From Allobosea sp. 117 (GTDB lineage: Bacteria; Pseudomonadota; Alphaproteobacteria; Rhizobiales; Xanthobacteraceae), in the NCBI RefSeq assembly GCF_000702305.1, contig NZ_JNLC01000014.1:248001-312000 (forward strand): a stretch of DNA of 64,000 nt, given 5' to 3'. The notes below the pieces were generated by a model, which was not told the DNA's origin, searched no databases, and was given only the letters and a program-made list of their open reading frames with translations. Positions 8,481 through 17,741 of the stretch are shown here, piece after piece. Position 1 is the first letter of the stretch. Every line of letters starts with the position of its first letter. The translations under genes and the position numbers were made by a program.

Positions 8481-8799
8481 TCCCCACTCCGTCGGGTCCG
8501 ATTCCCGAAGACGCTACCAGCGCACTACCACGCGCGGCGGCGAATCCTAAGAGCAGCACGGATTTTCCATCCTCCGCACAAGCTCACGGCCGCCTTAGAC
8601 GGCGCGCACGAACACGGGAAGTGCGGGAACAATATGTGTGAATGTGGCTATATATGTGGCTTTCGGTTGTTCCGAGGGCCATACCGACTTATCTAGTCAC
8701 GCGTCGCGCTTCTGCGAAGTGCGCGGGAATATCCCGCGAAAGCTCGTTCGGGCGCCCCGGACAGCGGCGCGGCCGGTTTTCACCTGCGGAGAGAGCTTC
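8481..8799. other. Intergenic region upstream of sodB, no gene seen
   Basis: It separates the divergent membrane-protein gene from sodB. The part at about 8630-8700 is AT-richer, with two TATATGTG-like words, and is the likely promoter area of sodB. A GGAGAG ribosome binding site precedes the sodB ATG. I see no convincing Fur or Irr box. Confidence 0.5.
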
Positions 8800-9396
8800 A
8801 TGTCCTTTACGCTTCCCGACCTGCCCTATTCCTACGACGCGCTCGCCCCCTACATGTCGCGCGAGACGCTCGAATATCATCACGACAAGCACCACCTCGC
8901 TTACGTGAACAACCTCAACAACCTGATCAAGGGCACCGAATTCGAGGGCAAGTCCCTCGAGGAGATCGTCAAGGGCTCCTACGGCAAGAACGCCGGCGTC
9001 TTCAACAATGCCGGCCAGGACTACAACCACATCCACTTCTGGAACTGGATGAAGCCGAATGGCGGCGGCGCCATCCCCGGCGAGCTGGAGAAGAAGATCG
9101 TCGAGGACATCGGCTCGGTGGAGAAGTTCAAGGAGGACTTCATCCAGGCCGGCGTCACCCAGTTCGGCTCCGGCTGGGCCTGGCTCGCGGTGAAGGACGG
9201 CAAGCTCGCGGTGATGAAGTCGCCGAACGGCGAGAGCCCGCTGATCTCCGGCGCCACCCCGATCCTCGGCGTCGACGTGTGGGAGCACTCCTACTACATC
9301 GACTACCGCAACCGCCGTCCCGACTATCTCAAGGCGTTCGTCGAGAACCTTGTGAACTGGGACTACGTCGCCGAGCTCTATTCCAAGGCCGTCTGA
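8800..9396 (+). CDS. sodB: Superoxide dismutase, Fe type
   Basis: A 198-residue cytoplasmic enzyme that dismutates superoxide to hydrogen peroxide and oxygen. Metal ligands fit H27 (EYHHDKHH), H77 (DYNHIHFWN), D159 and H163 (DVWEHSYYIDY). Q73, just before the second ligand, is at the position that favours iron-type or cambialistic enzymes. There is no signal peptide. The ATG at 8800 is preceded by GGAGAG; the frame is open further upstream (to 8638), but those residues are not family-like. Confidence 0.95.
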   Translation: MSFTLPDLPYSYDALAPYMSRETLEYHHDKHHLAYVNNLNNLIKGTEFEGKSLEEIVKGSYGKNAGVFNNAGQDYNHIHFWNWMKPNGGGAIPGELEKKIVEDIGSVEKFKEDFIQAGVTQFGSGWAWLAVKDGKLAVMKSPNGESPLISGATPILGVDVWEHSYYIDYRNRRPDYLKAFVENLVNWDYVAELYSKAV

Positions 9397-9405
9397 CCGG
9401 TTTAG

Positions 9406-9436
9406 AAGGGCGTCGCCGCGCCTGCGGCGGCGCCTT
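9406..9436. terminator. Hairpin between sodB and the convergent exported-protein gene
   Basis: A GC-rich stem (AAGGGCG and CGCCGC against GCGGCG and CGCCTT, with small bulges) lies between two convergent genes. There is no long T-run on either side, so terminator function is plausible but weak. Confidence 0.4.
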
Positions 9437-9450
9437 CCAATGCCTCGTGC

Positions 9451-9816
9451 CTATTGACCCTGCACACGCGGCCGGATGCCGCGCGGCTTCGGCGGCCAGC
9501 CCTGCGCGCAATAGTCGTTCCAGGAGTTGAACTGCCATTCCGAGCGCCACTGATAGAGCCAGTTCTCGCACTCGCCCTGGCTTCGGAAACAGCCCTCGAC
9601 GGTGCGGCTCTCGATGATGCCGAAGAAGCCGATCGATTCCCGCTGGCCGCTGAAATGGCCGTACCAAAGTTTGGCGGGCTGGATCTGCGCCGCCATCTGC
9701 CGGCAGTCGCCACCCGCGAACGTTCCGGTGAACTTGTAGGCCGCGGCGGGCGTGGCGGCCGCGGCAAGGCCGAGCGCGGCCACGCAAACACCAAAGACGA
9801 AATCGAGCCGTCCCAT
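9451..9816 (-). CDS. Hypothetical secreted protein
   Basis: A 121-residue protein with a clear Sec signal peptide (hydrophobic core at about residues 6-22, cleavage expected after PAAA at about 26). The mature part has four cysteines in the pattern GGDCRQ, EGCFRSQGECENW and NDYCAQGW, which suggests two disulfides in the periplasm, and is rich in Trp and Tyr. I do not recognise a family. It is convergent with sodB. Confidence 0.7.
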   Translation of the reverse strand: MGRLDFVFGVCVAALGLAAAATPAAAYKFTGTFAGGDCRQMAAQIQPAKLWYGHFSGQRESIGFFGIIESRTVEGCFRSQGECENWLYQWRSEWQFNSWNDYCAQGWPPKPRGIRPRVQGQ

Positions 9817-9895
9817 TTTCTTGTCCTCCCGGAGCGGGGCCGGGATCGCCGCTCCGCCGCGATCTTAATACCGTCGGCGGATCAGCGGAACGGGC

Positions 9896-10879
9896 TCAGA
9901 TCCAGCGCATCCAGCGGAACAGCGAGGCGAGGCCGCCGCCGATGGCGAGCAGCACGATCGTCACCGCCCAGAATCCGGACTGGTCATCGGCGCCGGGAAT
10001 GCCGCCGACATTCATGCCGAGCAGGCCGGAGATCAGGGTGAGCGGGGCGAACACCACGGTGACCACCGCGAGGATCAGCATCGAACGGTTCATCTGCTCG
10101 GCGCGGCGCTCGACCATCTGGTCGTAGATGACGGCGGCGCGGTCACGCACCGAATCGAGCTCCTCGGCGAAGCGGGTCACGCGGTCGGCCGCCTCGCGCA
10201 GGCGGTTGCGGTCGCGGGCCACCAGCCAGTCGGCGTCCTCGATCGAGAAATGGTTCAGCGCCTCGCGCTGCGGGGCGATGTAGCGGCGCAGGATGATGGC
10301 GACGCGCCGCAGCTCCGACACCTTGCCGGACAGATTCGAGAGCGAGGCGCTGAGCACCTGCTCCTCCAGCTCGTCGGCCTGCTCGGCGAGGGCGTGGATG
10401 ACGATGTCCATGCGGTCGACGAGGCGCATCGAAATGTCGGCGATGAACTCGCCCGGCGTGCGCGGAGCCCGCCCGCGCCCGATCGCCTCCTCGAAATCCA
10501 TCACCGCCGAGAGCTGGCGCTTGCGCACCGAGATGATCCGCCGCGGCTCTACCCAGAAGCGGATCGAGTGCATCTCGTCCGGCAGCGAATAGGGCATCAG
10601 GTTGATGCCGCGCAGATTGAGGAAGGCGCCGTGCTCCAGCAGCGCGCAGCGCGGGCGCGTCTCCTCGGCGACGAGCGACTCGGCGACCGAGATGTCGATG
10701 CCGCTCTCTTCCATCAGCCAGCGCTGCGGCCGGTTCTCGGTCAATTGCAGATGCACCCAGACGAAGCCGCCCGGCGGCGCCTGCCGGGCGAGGATCTCCG
10801 GCCAGCCGATGCGCCGCGCGCCGCCCTCGCCGTCGAACGCCCAGGCCGTGATCAGGCCTTCCGCATCGTAATCCGCCAC
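9896..10879 (-). CDS. zntB: CorA-family zinc transporter, ZntB-like
   Basis: A 327-residue inner-membrane protein of the CorA metal transporter superfamily. A large cytoplasmic funnel domain (about residues 1-260, with LNLRGINLMPYSLPDEMHSIRFW and a long charged helix) precedes two C-terminal helices. The loop motif GMNVGGIPG stands where CorA has GMN plus MPE and is typical of ZntB-like members, which transport zinc. I chose the GTG at 10879 because GAGGGA lies seven bases upstream; an earlier TTG at 10900 has no such site. It lies downstream of folK, perhaps in the same transcript. Confidence 0.85.
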   Translation of the reverse strand: MADYDAEGLITAWAFDGEGGARRIGWPEILARQAPPGGFVWVHLQLTENRPQRWLMEESGIDISVAESLVAEETRPRCALLEHGAFLNLRGINLMPYSLPDEMHSIRFWVEPRRIISVRKRQLSAVMDFEEAIGRGRAPRTPGEFIADISMRLVDRMDIVIHALAEQADELEEQVLSASLSNLSGKVSELRRVAIILRRYIAPQREALNHFSIEDADWLVARDRNRLREAADRVTRFAEELDSVRDRAAVIYDQMVERRAEQMNRSMLILAVVTVVFAPLTLISGLLGMNVGGIPGADDQSGFWAVTIVLLAIGGGLASLFRWMRWI

Positions 10880-10979
10880 GCCGCGATCCCTCGGCTCCAA
10901 CTCGCTTTTCGATGCAATGCCGCGCGAACGATGACAGTTTTGTAACAGCCCCCGCCGGATCGCGGGGCAGTCCGGCAGG

Positions 10980-11519
10980 TCAGTCCTGCGCGGGCTGCGG
11001 ATCGAGCTTGACGATGCCGCCGGTGTCGAGCCGCGCCAGCGCGTCGGCGATCCTCGCGCCGCCCACTTTGAGATCGGGCGCCAGCTCGGCCAGCGGCACC
11101 AGCGCGAAGGCCCGCTCCATCATGCGCGGATGCGGGATTTCGAGGTCGGGCTCGGCGATCGCCTCCTCGCCGAACAGCAGGATGTCGATGTCGATGGTAC
11201 GCGGCCCGAAGCGGACCTCGCGCGTGCGGTCGCGGCCGAAGGCGTGCTCGACGCCGAGCAGCAGGTTCAAGAGCTCGCGCGCCGAGAGCTCGGTCTCCAC
11301 CGCCACCACCAGGTTCAGATACGGCCCCTGCGGCACCGGCCCCCATGGCGGCGTCTCGTAGAGCGACGAGCGGCCGATGATCTTCAGCCCGGCGCGGGCG
11401 ATCAGGCCGACCGCCCTGCCCATCGTGCCGGCGCGGTCGCCGAGATTGGAGCCGAGGCACAGATAGGCGACGCGTTTCTCGACGCTGCGCGGACGGCGGA
11501 TGAAGAATTCAGGCGGCAC
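10980..11519 (-). CDS. folK: 2-amino-4-hydroxy-6-hydroxymethyldihydropteridine pyrophosphokinase
   Basis: A 179-residue HPPK that transfers pyrophosphate from ATP to 6-hydroxymethyl-dihydropterin, the step before dihydropteroate synthase in folate synthesis. Visible family motifs are CLGSNLGDR, SSLYETPPWGP, LGVEHAFGRDR and FGPRTIDIDILLFG. The GTG start overlaps the 3' end of folP by 11 bases, so the two genes form a coupled unit. No ATG is available near this point in frame. Confidence 0.93.
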   Translation of the reverse strand: MPPEFFIRRPRSVEKRVAYLCLGSNLGDRAGTMGRAVGLIARAGLKIIGRSSLYETPPWGPVPQGPYLNLVVAVETELSARELLNLLLGVEHAFGRDRTREVRFGPRTIDIDILLFGEEAIAEPDLEIPHPRMMERAFALVPLAELAPDLKVGGARIADALARLDTGGIVKLDPQPAQD

Positions 11520-12411
11520 GGATGATCGCCTCCGTCACCCGCGCGGCCTGTACATGGGCGGCGACGTCGTGCACCCGGATGATGGCGCAGCCGGCCGCGA
11601 TGCCCAGCACATTGGAGGCGATAGTGCCCGGCAGCCGCTCCCGCGGCTCGGTGGCGATCACCTTTCCGATCAGGGACTTGCGCGAGGTGCCGAGCAGCAG
11701 CGGGAAGCCGAGCCGGCCGATCTCCCTCAGCGAGGCGATGGCGGTCAGGTTCTGCTCGAAGGTCTTGCCGAAGCCGATGCCGGGATCGAGCACGATCCGC
11801 TCGGCGCGGATGCCGGCCTTGGCGGCGCGCTCCAGCGCCTGCTCGAAGAAGGTGACGATGTCGACGACGATGTCGAGCGCGGGATCGACCACGGCACGGT
11901 TGTGCATGGCGATGATGGCGGCGTCGCTGTCCGCGACCACCCGCGCCATGTCGGGATCGCCCATCAGGCCCCAGATATCGTTGACGATCTCGACGCCGAG
12001 CGCGAGCGCGGCCTCCGCCACCTTGGCCTTCTGGGTGTCGATCGAGATCGGCACGCCGACGCCGCGCAGCGCCTCGATCACCGGCACCACGCGGGCCAGC
12101 TCCTCGTCGAGCGGCACCGGCACATAGCCGGGACGGGTCGATTCGCCGCCGATGTCGAGGATGTCCGCCCCCTCCTCCACCATGCGGCGGGCATTGACCA
12201 GCGCGTCGTCGAGGGCGGCGCTGCGCCCGCCATCCGAGAAGGAATCCGGCGTCACGTTGAGGATGCCCATGATCAGCGTGCGCTCCTCGAATGAGAGGGC
12301 GCGGCCGCGCGCATCGATCACCCGAGCTTGCGGCGGTGCAATGACCGGTCGGGACGATGAGGGGGACGACGCGTGCTGTGAGGACGATGGGATCGGAGCT
12401 TCGGCGCTCAT
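11509..12411 (-). CDS. folP: Dihydropteroate synthase
   Basis: A 300-residue TIM-barrel enzyme that joins p-aminobenzoate to dihydropterin pyrophosphate. It shows the family motifs ILNVTPDSFSDGG, GGESTRPGY, DPGIGFGKT, GTSRKS and the end motif RVHDV. The Ser-rich first 25 residues are probably disordered. The frame stays open upstream to 13263, but those codons overlap the HerA-like gene and are not conserved, so ATG 12411 was chosen. No folB lies between folP and folK. Confidence 0.93.
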   Translation of the reverse strand: MSAEAPIPSSSQHASSPSSSRPVIAPPQARVIDARGRALSFEERTLIMGILNVTPDSFSDGGRSAALDDALVNARRMVEEGADILDIGGESTRPGYVPVPLDEELARVVPVIEALRGVGVPISIDTQKAKVAEAALALGVEIVNDIWGLMGDPDMARVVADSDAAIIAMHNRAVVDPALDIVVDIVTFFEQALERAAKAGIRAERIVLDPGIGFGKTFEQNLTAIASLREIGRLGFPLLLGTSRKSLIGKVIATEPRERLPGTIASNVLGIAAGCAIIRVHDVAAHVQAARVTEAIIRAA

Positions 12412-12745
12412 GGGCGGATACCGCATTGGGGCTTTGCACTGACATCGCCCGCCCGCTCCCCCTTGGCAAGGGGCAGGCCGGCGGATGGGCCTGCTGAAGG
12501 GTATTCGCTGGGTCCCGGATCGGCGCTGCGCTGCGCGCAGCTTGTCCGGGAAACAAACCGGCATCGTGTCCCGGACAAGTGACGGCGAAGCCGGAACGCC
12601 GATCCGGGACCCAGGGGGAAACTCTTCGGCGCCCATGCGTCGCCGCGCCCGGACAATCGGCCGGCACCGCGCAAAGCCCGCTTGCCGAACACCCGCCGGC
12701 TGCGCTCTATAGGTGAAAGAACGATGCAGCACGGTGGAGGTTCGC
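12412..12745. repeat. Intergenic region with a 107-bp palindromic element (family B)
   Basis: Between the divergent folP and HerA-like genes lies an inverted repeat with 18-bp arms (CTGGGTCCCGGATCGGCG and its complement) at 12508-12525 and 12597-12614, and an inner pair CTTGTCCGGG / CCGGACAAG. Related words (GATCCCGG, GTCCGGGATGA) recur at 14330-14471 and 39969-40072. I see no gene here. GGAGG at 12736-12740 is the ribosome binding site of the next gene. Confidence 0.8.
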
Positions 12746-14302
12746 ATGTCCGGAGATGTCGACGGCAAGATCTTTGTCGGCAAGAGCGAGAAGCCGGAAT
12801 ACCTCACGCTGAAGCTCGCCAACCGGCACGGCCTCGCCACCGGCGCCACCGGCACCGGCAAGACGGTGACCCTGCAGACGCTGGCCGAGGGCTTCTCGCG
12901 CGCCGGCGTCCCGGTGTTCGCCGCCGACATCAAGGGCGATCTCTCCGGCATCTCCATGCCCGGCGAGGGACAGCAATGGATCCTCGATCGTTGCGCCGAG
13001 ATCGGCGTCGAATATGAGCCGGACGAATTCCCGGTGATCTTCTGGGACCTGTTCGGCGAGCAGGGCCACCCGGTGCGCGCCACCGTCTCGGAGATGGGGC
13101 CGCTGCTGCTCGCCCGGCTGATGAATCTCAACGAGATCCAGGAAGGCGTGCTGAACGTCGTGTTCCGCGTCGCCGACGAGCAGGGCCTGCTGCTGCTCGA
13201 TCTCAAGGACCTCAGGGCGATGCTGGCCTTCGTGGCGGAGAACGCGTCCAGCCTCACCACCACCTATGGCAACGTCTCGGCGGCGACGGTGGGCGCCATC
13301 CAGCGCGCGCTGCTGGTTCTGGAGAACCAGGGCGCCGACAAGTTCTTCGGCGAGCCGGCGCTGAAGATCACCGACATCATGCGCACCGACCCGCGCAACG
13401 GCTATGGCTACATAAGCCTGCTGGCCGCCGACAAGCTGATGTCGAGCCCGCAGCTCTACGCCTCCTTCCTGCTGTGGCTGCTCTCCGAGCTGTTCGAGGA
13501 GCTGCCCGAGATCGGCGACCCCGACAAGCCGAAGGTGGTGTTCTTCTTCGACGAGGCGCATCTGCTGTTCGACGAGGCGCCCAAGGCGCTGCTGCAGAAG
13601 ATCGAGCAGGTGGTTCGCCTGATCCGCTCCAAGGGCGTGGGCGTCTATTTCGTCACCCAGAACCCGCTCGACGTGCCGGAGACGGTGCTCGCCCAGCTCG
13701 GCAACCGCGTGCAGCACGCGCTGCGCGCCTTCACGCCGCGCGACCAGAAGGCGGTGAAGGCGGCGGCCGACACCTTCCGCCCGAACCCGCAGCTCAACAC
13801 CGCGCAGGTCATCACCGAGCTCGGCAAGGGCGAGGCGCTGATCTCCATGCTGGAAGGCAACGGCACGCCGTCCATCGTCGAGCGCACGCTGATCGCGCCG
13901 CCGGCGGGCCGGGTCGGCCCGGTGACGCCGGAGCTGCGCAGGGTGGGAATCCAGCAAAGCCCGGTCGCCGGGGTCTACGACACGCCGGTCGACCGCGATT
14001 CGGCCTATGAGATGCTGGCCAAGCGCGCACAGGCCGGAGCCGAGCAGGCGGGCGCCCCGCCGGCCGGCACAGCGAAGGACGGCCAGCAGCCGGCGGAGGC
14101 CGATGCGGGCGGCGGCGGCATCCTCGACAGCGTGCTCGGCGGCATCTTCGGCGGCGGTTCGTCCTCCGGCACGCGGCGCGGGCGTATGACCATCGGCGAA
14201 CAGGTCGGCCGGCAGGTGGCCCGCTCGGTGACGACGCAGGTCACCAACACCATCACCAAGGCGATCCTGCGCGGGGTGCTCGGCGGCTCCTCGCGGCGCT
14301 AG
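12746..14302 (+). CDS. HerA-like ATPase (DUF853 family helicase)
   Basis: A 518-residue P-loop ATPase. It has a Walker A in [12 protein letters not shown] (about residues 32-43), a Walker B-like [16 protein letters not shown] near 270, and the DUF853 blocks [12 protein letters not shown] and [22 protein letters not shown]. Residues after about 435 are Gly/Ala/Ser-rich, then end in a conserved-looking basic helix ([19 protein letters not shown]). Family members belong to the HerA/FtsK group; no precise physiological role is established. GGAGG lies five bases before the ATG. It stands alone, divergent from folP. Confidence 0.9.
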   Translation: MSGDVDGKIFVGKSEKPEYLTLKLANRHGLATGATGTGKTVTLQTLAEGFSRAGVPVFAADIKGDLSGISMPGEGQQWILDRCAEIGVEYEPDEFPVIFWDLFGEQGHPVRATVSEMGPLLLARLMNLNEIQEGVLNVVFRVADEQGLLLLDLKDLRAMLAFVAENASSLTTTYGNVSAATVGAIQRALLVLENQGADKFFGEPALKITDIMRTDPRNGYGYISLLAADKLMSSPQLYASFLLWLLSELFEELPEIGDPDKPKVVFFFDEAHLLFDEAPKALLQKIEQVVRLIRSKGVGVYFVTQNPLDVPETVLAQLGNRVQHALRAFTPRDQKAVKAAADTFRPNPQLNTAQVITELGKGEALISMLEGNGTPSIVERTLIAPPAGRVGPVTPELRRVGIQQSPVAGVYDTPVDRDSAYEMLAKRAQAGAEQAGAPPAGTAKDGQQPAEADAGGGGILDSVLGGIFGGGSSSGTRRGRMTIGEQVGRQVARSVTTQVTNTITKAILRGVLGGSSRR

Positions 14303-14329
14303 GCCGGCGCGGATGCAACCATCGGCCGT

Positions 14330-14471
14330 CATCCCGGCCGCAGGCGAAGCCGGAGAGCCGGGATCGCTCTCCAATCCGGCGCGATCCCGGATCGACCTCT
14401 GGTCGTCCGGGATGACGATCTGAACAAACCGACCCGATCCCGGACCGCCCGGCGGCCGTCCGGGATGACAA
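14330..14471. repeat. Palindromic intergenic repeat (family B)
   Basis: This element has GTCATCCCGG at one end and CCGGGATGAC at the other, with internal GATCCCGG copies on both strands, so it can fold into nested hairpins. It fills most of the gap between the HerA-like and M20 dipeptidase genes. Confidence 0.75.
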
Positions 14472-14511
14472 CATCGAAAACCAACGACGATATCCGAGTA
14501 AGGTGCCTCCC

Positions 14512-15891
14512 ATGTCCGATCTCGACCGCGTGCTCGCTGCCGTCGATGCCGATCTCGACGCCAGCCTCGAGCGTCTCTTCGCCTTCCTGCGCATCCCCTC
14601 CATCTCGACCGACAAGACCTTCGCGCCGGAATGCCGGCGGGCGGGGCAATGGCTGGCCGACGATCTCGCCACCCTCGGCTTCACGGCACAGCTCGCCGAG
14701 ACGCCCGGCCACCCTGTGGTGCTGGCCCGCTCCTCCGGCGGCGCGCCGCGGCGGGTGATGTTCTACGGCCATTACGACGTGCAGCCGGTCGATCCGCTGG
14801 AGCTGTGGGAGACGCCGCCCTTCGAGCCGGCGATCCTGACCAATCCCGAGGGCGTGAAGCGCATCGTGGCGCGCGGCTCGGCCGACGACAAAGGCCAGGT
14901 GATGACCTTCGTCGAGGCCTGCCGGGCGTTCCTGAAGGTCACCGGCAAGCTGCCGGTCGAGGTGACGATCGCGGTGGAGGGCGAGGAGGAATCCGGCTCG
15001 CTGAACATGCCGGCCTTCGTCGCCGCCAACAAGGACGCGCTCAGCGCCGACCTCGCGCTCGTCTGCGACACCGGCATGTGGGACGCCGAGACGCCGGGCA
15101 TCACCGTCTCGCTGCGCGGGCTGATGCACGAGGAGTTCGTGGTGCGCTGCGCCGACCGCGACCTGCATTCCGGCTATTACGGCGGGGCGGCGCGCAACCC
15201 CCTGCACGTCATCTCGAAGATCATCGCCGACGTGCACGGCGCCGACGGGCGGGTCACCATCCCCGGCTTCTACGACAATGTGCGCGAGACGCCGGACGAG
15301 GTGAAGGCGCAATGGGCCGAGCTCGGCCTGACGCCGGAGAACTTCCTCGGGCCGATCGGCCTGTCGATCCCGGCCGGCGAGCAGGACCGCATGCTGATCG
15401 AGCTGATCTCCTCGCGCCCGACCTTCGAGGTCAACGGCATGTGGGGCGGATATATCGGTGCGGGCAGCAAGACCGTCATCCCGGCGATCGCCACCGCCAA
15501 GATCTCCTGCCGCCTCGTCGCCGACCAGGACCCGGCGCATGTGCGCGAGGTGGTGCGCACCTTCATCCGCGCGCGCATTCCGGCCGACTGCTCGGTCGAG
15601 TTCCTCGGCGGGGAAGGCAGCCGCGCGGTCGCCGTCGCCCATGACAGCCCGGACCTGAAGAAGGCGGCGAAGGCGCTGGCCGATGAATGGGGCCGCGCGC
15701 CGGTCACCATCGGCGAGGGCGGCTCGATCCCGATCGTCGGCCATTTCAAGAAGACGCTGGGGCAGGACACGCTGCTGGTCGGCTTCTCGCTGGACGACGA
15801 CCGCATCCACTCGCCGAACGAGAAATACGACCTCGCCTCGTTCCACAAGGGCATCCGTAGCTGGGTGCGAATCCTCGCGGCGCTGGCGTAG
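14512..15891 (+). CDS. M20 family metallodipeptidase
   Basis: A 459-residue cytoplasmic peptidase of the carnosinase-like M20 group. Di-metal site residues are in GHYDVQPVDP (His/Asp), GSADDKGQ (bridging Asp), EGEEESGS (catalytic Glu pair) and the C-terminal DDDRIHSPNEKY histidine. The lid/dimerisation domain spans about residues 205-365 with DLHSGYYGG. Family members cleave dipeptides. ATG 14512 was preferred to GTG 14503; a GTAAGG-like site lies just upstream. The stop codon is formed by the first bases of a 110-bp intergenic repeat. Confidence 0.9.
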   Translation: MSDLDRVLAAVDADLDASLERLFAFLRIPSISTDKTFAPECRRAGQWLADDLATLGFTAQLAETPGHPVVLARSSGGAPRRVMFYGHYDVQPVDPLELWETPPFEPAILTNPEGVKRIVARGSADDKGQVMTFVEACRAFLKVTGKLPVEVTIAVEGEEESGSLNMPAFVAANKDALSADLALVCDTGMWDAETPGITVSLRGLMHEEFVVRCADRDLHSGYYGGAARNPLHVISKIIADVHGADGRVTIPGFYDNVRETPDEVKAQWAELGLTPENFLGPIGLSIPAGEQDRMLIELISSRPTFEVNGMWGGYIGAGSKTVIPAIATAKISCRLVADQDPAHVREVVRTFIRARIPADCSVEFLGGEGSRAVAVAHDSPDLKKAAKALADEWGRAPVTIGEGGSIPIVGHFKKTLGQDTLLVGFSLDDDRIHSPNEKYDLASFHKGIRSWVRILAALA

Positions 15892-16000
15892 AGCCCTTTC
15901 CGATCAGGTGGAATCACCTGATCGATAAGAAAGTGCTCAGACTCAGCAGGCTGGAGCATGTTCTGGTCGCGAAAGTCGCCGACTTTCGCGGAACATGCTT
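15891..16000. repeat. 110-bp palindromic repeat, family A copy 1
   Basis: Two hairpins: CGATCAGGTG / CACCTGATCG at the proximal end, and GCGAAAGTC / GACTTTCGC flanked by AGCATGTTC / GAACATGCT at the distal end. Similar copies occur at 17242-17355 (inverted) and 24583-24693. The left end supplies the last base of the TAG stop of the M20 gene. Confidence 0.9.
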
Positions 16001-16274
16001 GAGAATAGCGGCGCAAGCCCATCCCGGCTGAATCCCACATGAACGCGAGGGTCAGTCGGCATTCAGCCGCGATAGCCGCAAATTCCCCCGACCGTTGCCG
16101 CGCGCCCTACCGCGCCGCGAATGGCACCGCCGGGGGGCCGGTGCCGGTCGGCTCCGTTCCGGTTTCCGAATCGGGACGGAGCCGACGACTTTCCGGGACG
16201 GGACATCCGCCGTGTTCCAAATCGGGTGGCGCGCTCTATCCTGCGCGGGAACTTATTCGCGTGGAGTAGCGAAG
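16001..16274. other. Leader region upstream of the aminotransferase gene
   Basis: No gene seen. A hairpin with 11-bp exact arms (GTCGGCTCCGT / ACGGAGCCGAC) lies at 16147-16186, about 90 bases before the aminotransferase ATG. It has no T-run, so it is not a simple terminator. A GGAG lies close to the ATG at 16275. Confidence 0.5.
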
Positions 16275-17135
16275 ATGGCGGAAAACGGCTGGTCCCGAAC
16301 CTGGACCTTTCTCGACGGCGCCTGGCACGAGGGCAATGTGCCGATCATGGGCGTACGCACTCATGCGTCCTGGCTCGGCACCTCCGTGTTCGACGGCGCG
16401 CGCGCCTTCGAGGGCGTGACGCCCGATCTCGACCTGCATTGCGCGCGGGTCAACCGCTCGGCGCTCGCCATGGGGCTGAAGCCCGCCGTTCCGGTCGAGG
16501 CATGGATCGAGCTGACCGCCGAGGGGCTGAAGCGCTTCCCGCCCGACGCCGCGCTCTATATCCGCCCGATGTACTGGGCGGAGTATCCCGGCGCGCGCAC
16601 GGTCGACGCCGACGCCGAATCCACCCGCTGGTGCCTCAGCCTCTACGAGGCGGCGATGCCGGAGCCGCACGGCTCCGCGATCACGCTGTCGCCCTTTCGC
16701 CGGCCGACCATCGAATGCGCGGTGACCGACGCCAAAGCCGGCTGCCTCTATCCGAACAACAGCCGGGCGCTGGTCGAGGCGCATGGCCGGGGCTTCGACA
16801 ACGCCGTGCTCTGCGACATGCTCGGCAACGTCGCCGAGCTCGCCACCGCCAACCTGTTCATGGTGAGGGACGGCGTCGCCTTCACGCCAGCATCGAACGG
16901 CACCTTCCTCGCCGGCGTCACCCGGATGCGCACGCTCACCCTGCTGCGCGAGGCCGGCATCGAGGTGGTGGAAGGCGCGCTGACGTGGAAGGACTTCCTC
17001 GGCGCCGACGAGCTGTTCTCCACCGGCAACTATTCCAAGGTCTCGCCGATCACCCGGATCGAGGATCGCGAGCTGCAGCCCGGCCCGGTCTATCGCCGCG
17101 CGCGGGAGCTCTACTGGCAATATGCCCACGGGTGA
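16275..17135 (+). CDS. ilvE: Branched-chain amino acid aminotransferase (class IV)
   Basis: A 286-residue fold-type IV PLP aminotransferase. The PLP lysine is K154 in TDAKAGCLYPN, followed by the family blocks NAVLCDMLGNVAELATANLF and FLAGVTRMRTL. It interconverts branched-chain amino acids and their 2-oxo acids. The substrate within the class is inferred from similarity to proteobacterial branched-chain enzymes; D-amino acid aminotransferase or aminodeoxychorismate lyase are less likely. It stands alone, with a hairpin in its leader and another after its stop. Confidence 0.8.
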   Translation: MAENGWSRTWTFLDGAWHEGNVPIMGVRTHASWLGTSVFDGARAFEGVTPDLDLHCARVNRSALAMGLKPAVPVEAWIELTAEGLKRFPPDAALYIRPMYWAEYPGARTVDADAESTRWCLSLYEAAMPEPHGSAITLSPFRRPTIECAVTDAKAGCLYPNNSRALVEAHGRGFDNAVLCDMLGNVAELATANLFMVRDGVAFTPASNGTFLAGVTRMRTLTLLREAGIEVVEGALTWKDFLGADELFSTGNYSKVSPITRIEDRELQPGPVYRRARELYWQYAHG

Positions 17136-17159
17136 GCGAAGGCCATCTTAAGGAGAGAA

Positions 17160-17183
17160 CGCCCCCGCCGGACGGCGGGGGCG
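17160..17183 (+). terminator. GC-rich hairpin after the aminotransferase gene
   Basis: A perfect CGCCCCCGCC / GGCGGGGGCG stem lies 24 bases after the stop. There is no T-tract behind it on the plus strand, so it may pause or protect the transcript rather than act as a classical terminator. Confidence 0.45.
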
Positions 17184-17241
17184 AGGTCGGACCGGCGCCC
17201 CGCAATATGAGGCGCCGCGTTCAGCCGGTTAAAGGCGGCTT

Positions 17242-17355
17242 AGAGCATGTTCCGCGAAAGTTGAGAGACTTTCGCGATGAGAACATGCTCCAGCTTATTG
17301 AAATAGAGCACTTTCTTGTCGATCAGGAGATTCCACCTGATCGGAAAGGGCTCTA
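17242..17355. repeat. 110-bp palindromic repeat, family A copy 2 (inverted)
   Basis: Same element as at 15891-16000 but in the opposite orientation: AGAGCATGTTCCGCGAAAG first, the GATCAGG...CCTGATC hairpin last, ending GGAAAGGGCTCTA. It is slightly longer and has mismatches in the middle. Confidence 0.9.
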
Positions 17356-17389
17356 GGCTGCGGGCGACCACGCCCGGCAGGCCGGCGCC

Positions 17390-17593
17390 TTACATCTTGA
17401 AGCGGTTGGCCCACTCGTCGATCTGGCGGTTGGCCTCGTCCTTGGCGAGGCCGTAGCGTTCCTGCAGCACGCCTTCAAGTTCCTGGCGCTTGCCGGACAG
17501 ACGCTCGATGTCGTCGTCGGTCAGCTTGCCCCATTGCTGGCGCACCTGACCCTTCACCTGCTTCCAGTTGCCTTCGATCCGATCCCAGTTCAT
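17390..17593 (-). CDS. CsbD family stress protein
   Basis: A 67-residue protein that starts MNWDRIEGNWKQVKGQVRQQWG, the hallmark of CsbD-like proteins, and continues with a DDDIERLSGKR block and a second amphipathic helix. CsbD-like proteins are small, hydrophilic and usually induced under general stress; no biochemical role is established. AAGGAG precedes the ATG. It is divergent from the MeaB gene. Confidence 0.9.
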   Translation of the reverse strand: MNWDRIEGNWKQVKGQVRQQWGKLTDDDIERLSGKRQELEGVLQERYGLAKDEANRQIDEWANRFKM

Positions 17594-17741
17594 CGCTTCG
17601 GGCTCCTTGGTCCAATGTGGGATTGCCTCGCCTCGTCAGGCTGGGGCATGGCTGCTAGCATCGCCGCATCAACGCATTGGTGGCCGTTTTGATCCCTCGC
17701 GCGCGCTCCTCCGTCCCCTCGCAGCCGGCAGTGCCGCGCCG

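Noticed and set aside
12508..12614. CRISPR-like or IS remnant at the long inverted repeat
   Set aside because: There is a single palindrome without spacers, without a transposase and without target duplication; it fits a REP/BIME-like intergenic element.
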